Position numbers and translations under genes: made by a program. A stretch of 64,000 nucleotides of DNA from Pseudoluteimonas sp047602125 (GTDB taxonomy: Bacteria > Pseudomonadota > Gammaproteobacteria > Xanthomonadales > Xanthomonadaceae), in the NCBI GenBank assembly GCA_047602125.1, contig JASGIB010000001.1, positions 2,628,291 through 2,692,290 of the forward strand, written 5' to 3'. The notes below the pieces were generated by a model. It was given only the letters and a program-made list of their open reading frames with translations, did no database searches and was not told where the DNA came from. This document shows positions 8,602 to 15,092 of the stretch, in pieces; position 1 is the first letter of the stretch, and the number at the start of each line of letters is the position of its first letter.

Positions 8602-9033
8602 ATGGACACCAGATCGATTGGAATGATCGCCGCCACGCTGCTGGCGCTGACCACGGCCGGCGCAGCGGGCGCGCGAAACTGGCACCACGACCACGACAAC
8701 AACCCTCCGGGTCCGGCCGGCGGCCCGGGCACGAACTGGGAAAACCCGCCGGGTTGGAAGGGCGGGCCGGGCGCTTCGCCGGATCGGCGCTGGTGGGTGC
8801 AACGGGACCATCGCTACGAATTCCGCCTGGTGAAGGGCGGCTACTACTTCAATCCCGTCTACGGTTACTGGCATCCCACGTACGGGTTCTGGAACCAGTC
8901 CGCGCGCTGCTGGATCGACCGCGACGGCAATCCACCGGGAAGGATCGGCGGCAAGGGCACCAATTGGGAGAATCCGCCGGGCTGGAAGGGCGGGCCGGGT
9001 GCATCGCCGGATCGTTACGGCCGCTGCTGCTGA
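8602..9033 (+). CDS. Secreted low-complexity protein with duplicated motif
   Basis: A 143-residue protein with a signal peptide (residues 1-24, 'LLALTTAGAAGA'). The mature chain holds two copies of the 20-residue block GTNWENPPGWKGGPGASPDR, near residues 44-63 and at the C-terminus, flanking an aromatic segment with 'GYYFNPVYGYWHPTYGFW'. The protein is rich in Trp, Tyr, Gly and Pro and has few hydrophobic core residues. No known domain is recognised. GGAGGGCAGG precedes the ATG. It may be a surface or matrix component, but that is speculation. Confidence 0.75.
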   Translation: MDTRSIGMIAATLLALTTAGAAGARNWHHDHDNNPPGPAGGPGTNWENPPGWKGGPGASPDRRWWVQRDHRYEFRLVKGGYYFNPVYGYWHPTYGFWNQSARCWIDRDGNPPGRIGGKGTNWENPPGWKGGPGASPDRYGRCC

Positions 9034-9086
9034 ACGGAGGCGCGGCGCATCGCGCGGGTTGCGGTGCGCCGCCCGTGGCGCGGGGC

Positions 9087-9092
9087 TAAGCT
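9087..9092 (+). promoter_or_regulatory. -10-like element TAAGCT before the zinc-finger gene
   Basis: TAAGCT stands 25 bases before the start codon at 9118. Similar TANNNT hexamers occur at comparable distance before several other genes in the window. Confidence 0.3.
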
Positions 9093-9117
9093 GTCGCCCT
9101 TCGATGGAGGAAGGGCG

Positions 9118-9384
9118 ATGGCCACCGGTTGGGCCGGCGACGGCGCGGTGCAGGACCAGATCGACGCGACCGTGAAGGACGCGATCAAGCGCGCGCGCAG
9201 CCGCTTGCCGCAGGGTCCCGGTCTGGAACGCTGCGAGGAATGCGATGCACCCATCCCCGAGGCGCGGCGCAAGGCCGTGCCCGGCGTGCGCCTGTGCATC
9301 GAATGCCAGCAGGCGCGGGACGAGGCGGAAGCGGATTCCGGCGGTTACAACCGCCGCGGCAGCAAGGACAGCCAGCTGCGCTGA
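9118..9384 (+). CDS. DksA/TraR-type C4 zinc-finger protein (YbiI-like)
   Basis: An 88-residue protein with the four-cysteine finger 'CEECDAPIPEARRKAVPGVR' followed by 'LCIECQ', as in the short YbiI/TraR branch of the DksA superfamily. The long coiled-coil arm of true DksA is absent, so it is more likely TraR-like or a general zinc-finger protein. GGAGG is eight bases before the ATG at 9118. The stop TGA overlaps the start of the ThpR gene (TGATG), so the three genes 9118-10750 are translationally coupled. Confidence 0.9.
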   Translation: MATGWAGDGAVQDQIDATVKDAIKRARSRLPQGPGLERCEECDAPIPEARRKAVPGVRLCIECQQARDEAEADSGGYNRRGSKDSQLR

Positions 9385-9971
9385 TGGCGACCGGCACGCA
9401 AGCGGGTTTCGCGGAGTTCGCGCCACCGGTCCCGACCGACCGGCTGTTCTTCGCACTGTTCCCGGACGACGCGGCCGCGGCGCGCATCGCCGCGTTGGCG
9501 GAAGCGAAGTGCCGGGAGCACGGGGTGCGTGGAAAACCGCTGCGCAGCGACCGCCTGCACGTGACCCTGTTCCACCTCGGCGATCGGGTCGGCCTTCCCG
9601 AGGACGTGGTCGCGGCGGCGGGGCGCGCCGCGGGCGCGATGCACGGATCGTCGTTCGACATCGCCTTCGACACCGTCGCGAGTTTCGCCGCGCATCGCGT
9701 GCAGAAACCGTTCGTGCTGAAGGCATCGACGGGCAATGAAGCGCTGCGCGCGTTCCATGCCCGGTTGAAGGACGCGCTGCGGCGGGCCGGGCTCGGCGAG
9801 CATGCGCGCGGCAGTTTCGAACCACACGTGACGCTCGCCTACGACCCGCAACTGGTTCCTGCGCAAGCGGTGGAGACGATCGCCTGGCGCGCGCATGAAC
9901 TGGTGCTGGTGCACAGCCTGCTCGGGCAGACGCGCCACGTCCGACTCGCGAGTTGGAGGCTTGCGGAATGA
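9384..9971 (+). CDS. thpR: RNA 2',3'-cyclic phosphodiesterase / 2'-5' RNA ligase
   Basis: A 195-residue 2H phosphoesterase. The two H-x-T-L motifs that define the family are present: 'RLHVTLFHLG' near residue 53 and 'FEPHVTLAYD' near residue 147. ThpR hydrolyses 2',3'-cyclic phosphates on RNA and can ligate tRNA halves in vitro. The N-terminus 'TDRLFFALFPDDAAAARI' is the standard family beginning. It overlaps the upstream gene by one base and the downstream gene by four (ATGA), an operon arrangement. Confidence 0.92.
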   Translation: MATGTQAGFAEFAPPVPTDRLFFALFPDDAAAARIAALAEAKCREHGVRGKPLRSDRLHVTLFHLGDRVGLPEDVVAAAGRAAGAMHGSSFDIAFDTVASFAAHRVQKPFVLKASTGNEALRAFHARLKDALRRAGLGEHARGSFEPHVTLAYDPQLVPAQAVETIAWRAHELVLVHSLLGQTRHVRLASWRLAE

Positions 9972-10750
9972 GCCGGATCGCCGCCATCGTCCGCGAAGTG
10001 CCGAACGCCATCGCCGATTGCGAACTGTCGTTCGTCGAACGTTCGCCGATCGACCTCGCGTTGGCGCGCCGCCAGCATGCGGCCTATGTCGCCGCGCTGG
10101 AAACCGCCGGTTGCGAAGTGCGAGTCGCGCCACCGCTGCCGGCCATGGCCGATGCGGTGTTCGTCGAGGACACGACGGTGGTGGTCGACGAGCTCGCGGT
10201 GTTGACCAGGCCGGGAGCGGAAAGCCGCAGGGGCGAGGTCGCGAGCATGGCGGACACGCTGCGGCCCTTGCGCCCGCTGGCATGGATCGAAGCCCCGGGC
10301 ACCATCGACGGCGGCGACGTGCTGCGGATCGGGCGCAGGGTTTATGTCGGGCGTTCGGCGCGCAGCAACGATTCCGGGCTAGAACAATTGCGCGCGTTGC
10401 TCGCGCCGCATAGCTATTCGGTCGAAGGGGTGCGCACCCGCGAATGCCTGCACCTCAAGTCCGCGATCACCGCCGTCGCCGGCGACACCGTGCTGGTGAA
10501 TCCACAATGGCTGGTCGACGATCCGTTCGGACAGTATCGGCGCATCGAAATCGACCCGGGCGAGGAACACGCGGCGAACGCGCTGCGCGCCGGCGATGTC
10601 GTGCTGTATCCGGCTGCGTTCCCGCGCACGGAGGAACGCTTGCGCGTCGCGGGCATCGACGTTCGCCTGCTCGATCTCTCGGAGCTGCAGAAGGCCGAGG
10701 GCGCGACCACCTGCTGCAGCGTGCTGCTGGCGATTCCCGGCGCGGCATGA
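9968..10750 (+). CDS. Dimethylargininase (DDAH) family amidinotransferase
   Basis: A 260-residue pentein-fold enzyme, which hydrolyses methylarginines to citrulline and methylamines in this family. Visible hallmarks are 'DAVFVEDTTVVVDELAVLTRPG', 'EAPGTIDGGDVL', the active-site His in 'ECLHLKSAIT' and the nucleophile Cys in 'ATTCCSVLL' near the C-terminus. It starts inside the stop of thpR (ATGA). The stop codon at 10748-10750 lies within the 17-bp direct repeat that marks the left edge of the mobile island, so its natural terminator now lies 4.3 kb away at 15041. Confidence 0.9.
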   Translation: MSRIAAIVREVPNAIADCELSFVERSPIDLALARRQHAAYVAALETAGCEVRVAPPLPAMADAVFVEDTTVVVDELAVLTRPGAESRRGEVASMADTLRPLRPLAWIEAPGTIDGGDVLRIGRRVYVGRSARSNDSGLEQLRALLAPHSYSVEGVRTRECLHLKSAITAVAGDTVLVNPQWLVDDPFGQYRRIEIDPGEEHAANALRAGDVVLYPAAFPRTEERLRVAGIDVRLLDLSELQKAEGATTCCSVLLAIPGAA

Positions 10751-10756
10751 AAAACG
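10740..10756 (+). repeat. Left 17-bp direct repeat of mobile island
   Basis: GCGCGGCATGAAAAACG contains the final codons and stop of the dimethylargininase gene. An exact copy is at 15031-15047. The RAYT terminal repeat begins three bases to its right. See the island entry. Confidence 0.85.
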
Positions 10757-10759
10757 ATC

Positions 10760-11603
10760 TAACGGGGTCAGGTTCACTTCTGCGCCGATCTTTCCCGCGG
10801 TGGCCGGTGCGCCGGCCTCACGCCTGCGAATCGTTGGGTCTTGGCTTCGACCATCGCGCGGAACGAATCGCGCCCCCAAGCGCGTTGCTGCTGCAGGTAG
10901 ATGCGGATATCCGCGACTTCGTCGCTGGGAATCGCCTCATCGATGAATTTCCGATACGCCCGCGCCCGGCTGTCCGCCGTTGCACCGAATGCAAGCTGCG
11001 CGGAATGCGGAGTCACCATCGGATCGTCGCGCTGGCCGCACAACGCAGCGCAACTCGACCAGCGATAGGCCGCCGGGTCGGTCGTCATCCGGGCGCGGAC
11101 CGGGTTCAGGTCGATATAGCGCGCGCAGCGCAGCACGTACGATTCGCCATCGACGAGACAGGCCTTGTAGCGACCTTCCCACAAGGTTCCCGTCCGGCCA
11201 TGACGGACATTGAACAGGCGGACGTAGCGACGCCCGAGTTTCTGCATCAGCCTGCCGATCGCACCGGGTTCTGGTGGGGTGAGCAACAGGTGGACATGGT
11301 TGTCCATGAGCACGTAGGCATGCAGCCGGCATTCGGTCGCGGCCAATCCTTCGCGAAGCAGGGAGAGATAGTGCAGGCGGTCCTGGTCGTCGAGGAAGCA
11401 GGGCAGGCGGTTGTTGCCGCGCTGCACGACGTGCTGTGGAATACCGGGTAGATCGATCCTGGGAAGCCTAGCCATGGCGACCATTGCGCCCGTGAACGTG
11501 CGCTTGCGCCATCGTCAGTCGGATTGGATTGCGATAGGAGTTCAGGCCGGCGATTTGTCAGAATGTGCTGACCGCGCACAATGAAGTGAACCTGACCCCG
11601 TTA
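10760..11603 (-). mobile_element. RAYT element 1 (complete)
   Basis: An 844-bp element with perfect 20-bp terminal inverted repeats, TAACGGGGTCAGGTTCACTT at 10760-10779 and its complement at 11584-11603, enclosing one intact Y1-transposase gene on the minus strand. The transposase stop codon lies inside the left repeat. Confidence 0.85.
10774..11475 (-). CDS. REP-associated tyrosine transposase (RAYT, Y1 family)
   Basis: A 233-residue HUH-type single-strand transposase. 'PQHVVQRGNNR' begins the Y1 domain, 'AYVLMDNHVHLLLTPP' supplies the H-x-H metal site, and 'LGRRYVRLFNVRHGRTGTLW' contains the catalytic Tyr region. 'ARYIDLNPVRARM' and 'YRWSSC' are typical of the RAYT branch. The ATG at 11475 ('MARLPRID') is the usual RAYT start; 11484 is an in-frame alternative. 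RAYTs act on REP-like palindromes at the ends of their element. This copy looks intact and therefore potentially active, and could act in trans on the degraded copies at 13709 and 14881. Confidence 0.93.
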   Translation of the reverse strand: MARLPRIDLPGIPQHVVQRGNNRLPCFLDDQDRLHYLSLLREGLAATECRLHAYVLMDNHVHLLLTPPEPGAIGRLMQKLGRRYVRLFNVRHGRTGTLWEGRYKACLVDGESYVLRCARYIDLNPVRARMTTDPAAYRWSSCAALCGQRDDPMVTPHSAQLAFGATADSRARAYRKFIDEAIPSDEVADIRIYLQQQRAWGRDSFRAMVEAKTQRFAGVRPAHRPPRERSAQK

Positions 11604-11604
11604 G

Positions 11605-12516
11605 TTGACTGGATGCATTCGGTCAGGCAGGACTCGCTGCTTGGCTTCGAGCAAATTGCAGAGAGACCAATTTGATACTGACAAAGAGTTCAACGACTTC
11701 GGTGCGTTCTTGGACGAGCGCGCGGGCAACGTCCAGCATTACATGAATGCTACGCAGTTCCTGGATTGGCAAGCGCACGACAATTGGAGTGCGTTTAAGA
11801 TGGCATCGGCTGGCCCGGCTCTGGGCTTGGCTACAAGCGCGGCAGCGCTGAGCCCGGCAATTGCCGCAGCGGAAATGCTATATGGGGGCATCCAAAGTGT
11901 CCGTGATTTGAGAGATGGACATTACGTTCGCGGGACGGTCGGACTAGCGCTTGCTGTGGTTGGTGCGAGGGGGGTGGCTTCGGAATGGTCGAGTGTGAAT
12001 TCAGCCCGGAGTGCGCTTTACAACTCCAAGGCCGCCGTCCTGAACGCGGGCCAGCCAGCCAGTTTGAATGGAGTGAAAGCGCTTGATCAGTGGGCGCTAG
12101 CAAACACAACCCCGATAAATGGGGCCACAAGATCAGTTCCACTTGGGTTCGAATCGGAAGCTCACTTCATGACGGCAGCAGATGAGTTGCAGAATGCATT
12201 ACGGGCAAGCGGCATTGATGATGCTGTTATAGGCGTGAGAGGGAGTTCCGTCACAGGTCAAAGTTGGCGAACAGGTAATCCTTTTAGCGAAAAGAGTGAT
12301 ATTGACTTTTTCGTTGAGAGTTCGCAGCTTACCGACGGCTATCTGACCTCGCCGAATATTCCTGGGTTCGTCAACCCTAAACCGATTCTTCGTGATTACC
12401 CACTGTTGAGAGATTGGTCTAATAAATGGCAGATTGATCTAGGTCGAAAGATCACCCCTGGCGGATTCGTGCCTGGCACGGTTCCGAATAACCCGGCGAT
12501 TATTGTGGGAGGCTAA
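11605..12516 (+). CDS. Orphan polymorphic-toxin C-terminal region, nucleotidyltransferase-like
   Basis: A 303-residue open frame that begins with TTG directly after the RAYT terminal repeat, preceded in frame by the TAG formed at the repeat end; no good ribosome-binding site is seen, so it is probably a 5'-truncated gene. A Gly/Ala-rich hydrophobic pre-toxin segment (about residues 70-110) precedes a C-terminal domain with 'GVRGSSVTGQSW' near residue 211 and 'SDIDFFVES' near 231. G-S with a downstream D-x-D is the signature of pol-beta-type nucleotidyltransferases. This is the usual build of Rhs/CDI-type toxin tips. The gene ends one base into the next gene, its probable immunity protein. Toxin function is inference. 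Confidence 0.65.
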   Translation: MTGCIRSGRTRCLASSKLQRDQFDTDKEFNDFGAFLDERAGNVQHYMNATQFLDWQAHDNWSAFKMASAGPALGLATSAAALSPAIAAAEMLYGGIQSVRDLRDGHYVRGTVGLALAVVGARGVASEWSSVNSARSALYNSKAAVLNAGQPASLNGVKALDQWALANTTPINGATRSVPLGFESEAHFMTAADELQNALRASGIDDAVIGVRGSSVTGQSWRTGNPFSEKSDIDFFVESSQLTDGYLTSPNIPGFVNPKPILRDYPLLRDWSNKWQIDLGRKITPGGFVPGTVPNNPAIIVGG

Positions 12517-12878
12517 TGATGCACGCTGATTTCTTTTTTGATTTGACGGCCGGCGATCTAGATGCGAACTCTGTAGCCGCTGCGACGTTTTCTCTTCTTG
12601 GTGTGTCTGAATTCGAGAGGCGTGAAAGTGAGAATTACTTAGCTGGAGAGTATTTCTGTGCCATTAGTGGTGGATTGACGTTTGAGGTCTCAATTAACGA
12701 ATACTCGGATGGGTCTCTGTTTCGCTACTGGCTTTCAATTGAAGACTTCGAAAATTTAAACGAAGATGATTTCGAACGGAAGATCAGCTCCGCCTTGAAT
12801 AAGATGCAGCAGAGGTGTGATCGCGTTGCTAGAGTCCATGATTTCGGCAAGAAGACGATGAGGGTGATCACGTTGTAG
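12516..12878 (+). CDS. Probable immunity protein for upstream toxin fragment
   Basis: A 120-residue acidic cytoplasmic protein beginning 'MMHADFFFDLTAGDLD', with a mixed alpha/beta pattern and no signal peptide or membrane segment. GGGAGG precedes the start, which overlaps the toxin stop by one base (TAATG). Small, acidic, AT-rich genes coupled to the 3' end of a toxin tip are normally its cognate inhibitor. No family is recognised. ATG 12519 is an alternative start. Confidence 0.6.
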   Translation: MMHADFFFDLTAGDLDANSVAAATFSLLGVSEFERRESENYLAGEYFCAISGGLTFEVSINEYSDGSLFRYWLSIEDFENLNEDDFERKISSALNKMQQRCDRVARVHDFGKKTMRVITL

Positions 12879-13152
12879 TTGCCAATAGCGCGAGAAGAGT
12901 CCTACTGAATTTTTAGATGTATGAAGGATCTTCAAGCCAAACTGTTCAGCCGGAGGCGTTGAAGGAAAAATAAAGCGCAGTTCGCGCTGTATGTTGCGTA
13001 ATTTCATGAAGCCGGTGCCATTTGCTCCTAAACTTCTGCCGCCGGTCCCGGACCTTTCAGAAGGCCCGGGGCATGCCGCATCCCTGGCTCCATCGCGGCA
13101 ACATATCTCCCGACTGGTGTCCCGGGCCACTTCTTCTCCCGGACTTTGAACC
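12879..13152. other. Non-coding spacer between immunity and TPR genes
   Basis: About 270 bases without a convincing gene. Composition shifts from AT-rich (to about 12980) to GC-rich, so the border between imported and core-like DNA may lie here. A minus-strand open frame across it has no ribosome-binding site and no recognisable domain. Confidence 0.5.
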
Positions 13153-13707
13153 ATGGATTTCGACAGGCTGGACAACAACGAACTGCTGGCTTTTGCGCTT
13201 CAAGCGGTCACTACCGACCGCGATGCCGAGGCGATGGCCATGCTCAAGACACTGATCGAACGCGACCCAGGCAATGTGTTTGCCACCTACCTGCTGGCCG
13301 CGCAGCATGCGCAACTGGGGATGATGGATCGCGCCGAGACCGGCTTCCGCACGGTGGTACAGCAGGTGCCGGACTTTCCGGTCGCGCGGTTCCAGCTCGG
13401 CCAGTTGCTGCTGGTGAAAGGCGCCAACGCCGAGGCGCACGAGATCCTGGCGCCGCTCACGACCGATGCGAGAGCGCTGGGCGCCTACGCGCGGGTGCTT
13501 TCGGCCATCTCCCGCGACGATGTGCCGACTGCGCTCGCGGAACTGGAGCAGGGACTGGCCCAGCCACAGGAGATTCCCGCGCTGGAAGGCGACATGCGCC
13601 GCCTGCACGACCAGTTGCAGGCCGATGAGGTGCTGCCTGCCGGCGAGCTTCCAGCTCCTGGCATGCCCTCGGCGCTGTTCCTGAGCAACTACGGGCGCGG
13701 TAAGTAA
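13153..13707 (+). CDS. Tetratricopeptide-repeat protein
   Basis: A 184-residue cytoplasmic TPR-type protein. Helical pairs around 'LLAFALQAVTTDRDAEAMAMLKTLIERDPGN', 'VFATYLLAAQHAQLGMMDRAETGFRTVV' and 'VARFQLGQLLLVKGANAEAHEIL' show the 34-residue spacing with conserved Ala/Gly/Pro positions. The high GC content contrasts with its neighbours inside the island. TPR proteins act as scaffolds or adaptors; here it may belong with the original toxin-delivery locus, but no partner gene is visible. RAYT element 2 starts two bases after its stop codon. Confidence 0.75.
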   Translation: MDFDRLDNNELLAFALQAVTTDRDAEAMAMLKTLIERDPGNVFATYLLAAQHAQLGMMDRAETGFRTVVQQVPDFPVARFQLGQLLLVKGANAEAHEILAPLTTDARALGAYARVLSAISRDDVPTALAELEQGLAQPQEIPALEGDMRRLHDQLQADEVLPAGELPAPGMPSALFLSNYGRGK

Positions 13708-13708
13708 C

Positions 13709-14053
13709 TAGCAGAGTCAGGTCCACTTGTTGCGCGCAGTCAGTACATTCTGACGAGCTGCTGGCCTGAACTCCTATCGCGATCCAGCGGGATAGGCGAT
13801 GGCGCAAGCACGGGGCTATCGACGCAATGGCCGCATTGGTGAACCGGGACGCTCTGGGAAGGGCGCTACAAGGACAGCCTCGTAAAGGCGAGGAATTGAC
13901 GACGATCCGTGCCTATCTGCAGCAACAACGGGCTATAGGCCTCAGCGAATTCCAGGCGATGGCGGAAAAGCCAAGACTCAATGCTCCGCAGCCGTCAAAC
14001 CTGCGCACCGACCTCCACGGAAAACCTGCGGAGAAGTGAACCGAACCCTGTTT
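13709..14053 (+). mobile_element. RAYT element 2 (internally deleted copy)
   Basis: A 345-bp relic of the same element as at 10760, in the opposite orientation. The left terminus (13709-13728) and the right terminus (14034-14053) each match the 20-base consensus at 16 positions. The first 110 bases align closely with the upstream end of element 1, including the shared 'CATTCTGAC', 'GGCCTGAACTCCTATCGC' and 'GATGGCGCAAGC' tracts. Most of the transposase coding part is gone. Confidence 0.8.
13827..14039 (+). pseudogene. RAYT transposase remnant
   Basis: The C-terminal part of a RAYT transposase survives: 'TTIRAYLQQQRAIGLSEF' corresponds to 'ADIRIYLQQQRAWGRDSF' of the intact copy. The conserved 'LWEGRYK' segment is present at 13852 but in a different frame, so there is a frameshift as well as loss of the N-terminal catalytic half. 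It cannot be active. Confidence 0.8.
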
Positions 14054-14059
14054 TTGCAA

Positions 14060-14452
14060 CTATTGTAGCTCAGACAAAAACGACCTCGCGAGTTCGCGAT
14101 CAGACTCAGTCTTGGCGGACTTCTCTAGCACTGGCCGCAAGTGATACATCAGCAGACTCATGTCCGAGCTTCCGCTTGGCAAGTGTTCCTTGAGAATCTT
14201 CACAAAGAGCTCAATCGACATAAACGAGGCAAAAGCCTCGTAAACCCGAGAGCTCGCAAACGGAACTTTTTTCAAGTAATGAGTTGCCAGGCGAACCTGA
14301 TCTGCCCGCTTCCATGATCTATGGGTGAGCAGCGCTATTGCGTTACCGTAATCAGTCCCTTCGACCGGATACGTCTCCATCAACCAATCCGCAGCCTCTT
14401 GGGAGGACATCCTCCCAAGATTTGCACTTATTTCCTTTAGCTGGTTATCCAT
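14060..14452 (-). CDS. Probable immunity protein for SGHY-motif toxin
   Basis: A 130-residue, largely helical, soluble protein ('MSSQEAADWLMETYPVEG', 'HRSWKRADQVRLATHYL', 'MYHLRPVLEKSAKTESDREL'). It begins nine bases after the stop of the upstream toxin fragment on the same strand, and its AT-rich composition matches that fragment. No family is recognised; the immunity role is inferred from position. RAYT element 2 ends seven bases beyond its stop. Confidence 0.55.
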   Translation of the reverse strand: MDNQLKEISANLGRMSSQEAADWLMETYPVEGTDYGNAIALLTHRSWKRADQVRLATHYLKKVPFASSRVYEAFASFMSIELFVKILKEHLPSGSSDMSLLMYHLRPVLEKSAKTESDRELARSFLSELQ

Positions 14453-14461
14453 TGCGGCTAC

Positions 14462-14989
14462 TCAGTGAGAATGGAACAGGTAATCAGGCAAGCCAGCATT
14501 ATTGCGTAGATATGCGGGCGGTTGGTAATGGCCTGAATTGTTAGTCCACTGGAGGATAGACCCACGGTTTGGTCCCATGTTGTTACCGAATCGGATGGAA
14601 CCCGCATAATTCACTTCACCTCCGCCACTCAAGCCCAAATGCGTCGAGAAGTCCGGATTTACATTAGGTCGAGCGACCCTGATGGTCCCATCCGGAAGTG
14701 TCACGAAATCATAGGCACCGGACGGAGTAATTCGGTTGCCACCAGGGCTTTGCAGCCAAAAGCGTCCAGAACCGTCTTGAACCAATGTCTTTACTGGGCG
14801 CTGTGCAATGGCGACATCTTGTGGGCGCAAATTCAGTAATGTGCCACGCTCTGTGAGGTTCGGCACACTGATGGGGCAACTAACGGGGTCAGGTTCACTT
14901 ATCGGATGCCGTCGGTGCATTCCACATGTCGCTGCCCCGACCCCAATCGCGATGCAGTGAGATTGATGATCGCGCAAGCGCTGGGCCAC
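14462..14989 (-). pseudogene. Polymorphic-toxin tip fused to element-derived N-terminus
   Basis: The frame is 175 codons. The toxin-derived part is 14462-14880: 'GSGRFWLQSPGGNRITPSG', 'YAGSIRFGNNMGPNRGSIL' and the terminal 'WTNNSGHYQPPAYLRNNAGL' block, a motif seen at the C-termini of secreted polymorphic-toxin-like proteins. Everything upstream of 14880 in this frame is encoded by the 146-bp element; 'EPDPVS' is the translation of its terminal repeat, and the only start codons (14989, 14920) lie inside it. The parent gene's N-terminus, with any delivery domain, has been lost. Whether the chimera is expressed is unknown. Confidence 0.65.
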
Positions 14990-15026
14990 GGCAAACGACG
15001 GCCGAAAAGCAAACCTGACCTCGTTA
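14881..15026 (+). mobile_element. Element 3: 146-bp non-autonomous RAYT derivative
   Basis: A MITE-like miniature. The left end is an exact copy of TAACGGGGTCAGGTTCACTT (14881-14900). The right end (15007-15026) matches its complement at 17 of 20 positions. Internal sequence resembles the two ends of element 1, including 'GATCGCGCAAGCGC' beside 'GATGGCGCAAGCGC'. It could be mobilised by the intact RAYT at 10774. Confidence 0.75.
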
Positions 15027-15030
15027 GTTC

Positions 15031-15047
15031 GCGCGGCATGAAAAACG
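15031..15047 (+). repeat. Right 17-bp direct repeat of mobile island
   Basis: Exact copy of GCGCGGCATGAAAAACG at 10740-10756. It reproduces the last codons and the TGA of the dimethylargininase gene and leads straight into its hairpin terminator. Confidence 0.85.
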
Positions 15048-15075
15048 CCCGGCGCATGGCCGGGCGTCGAAATTT
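15041..15075. terminator. Displaced terminator of the dimethylargininase operon
   Basis: Stem ACGCCCGGC/GCCGGGCGT (15045-15053 with 15059-15067), A-run on the left and TTTT shortly to the right, so it can act on both strands. It also sits just downstream of the minus-strand gene ending at 15093. Confidence 0.65.
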
Positions 15076-15092
15076 TCGAAACCGGGTTTCGA

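Larger units (their letters stand above)
10740..15047. mobile_element. RAYT-bounded toxin/immunity island
   Basis: A 4.3-kb insertion bracketed by exact 17-bp direct repeats (10740-10756 and 15031-15047) and, just inside these, by outward copies of a RAYT-type terminal repeat (10760-10779 and 15007-15026, 17 of 20 bases alike). Joining 10756 to 15048 restores the dimethylargininase stop codon followed at once by a hairpin terminator. Inside are three related elements, two orphan toxin fragments, two probable immunity genes and a TPR gene. Base composition and codon use of 11603-12900 and 14054-14880 are clearly more AT-rich than the flanks. No integrase is present, so the mechanism of entry is unknown. 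Confidence 0.75.

Noticed and set aside
8584..10011. A long minus-strand frame opposite the zinc-finger and ThpR genes
   Set aside because: Arg/Pro/Ala-rich translation without domain; the plus strand has three coupled genes with ribosome-binding sites and motifs.
12756..13178. Minus-strand 140-codon frame across the island spacer
   Set aside because: Overlaps the immunity gene and the TPR start, lacks a ribosome-binding site and has no recognisable domain.
10740..15047. Island as a prophage or integrase-carried genomic island
   Set aside because: No integrase, phage structural gene or tRNA target is present; the only mobility gene is the RAYT.
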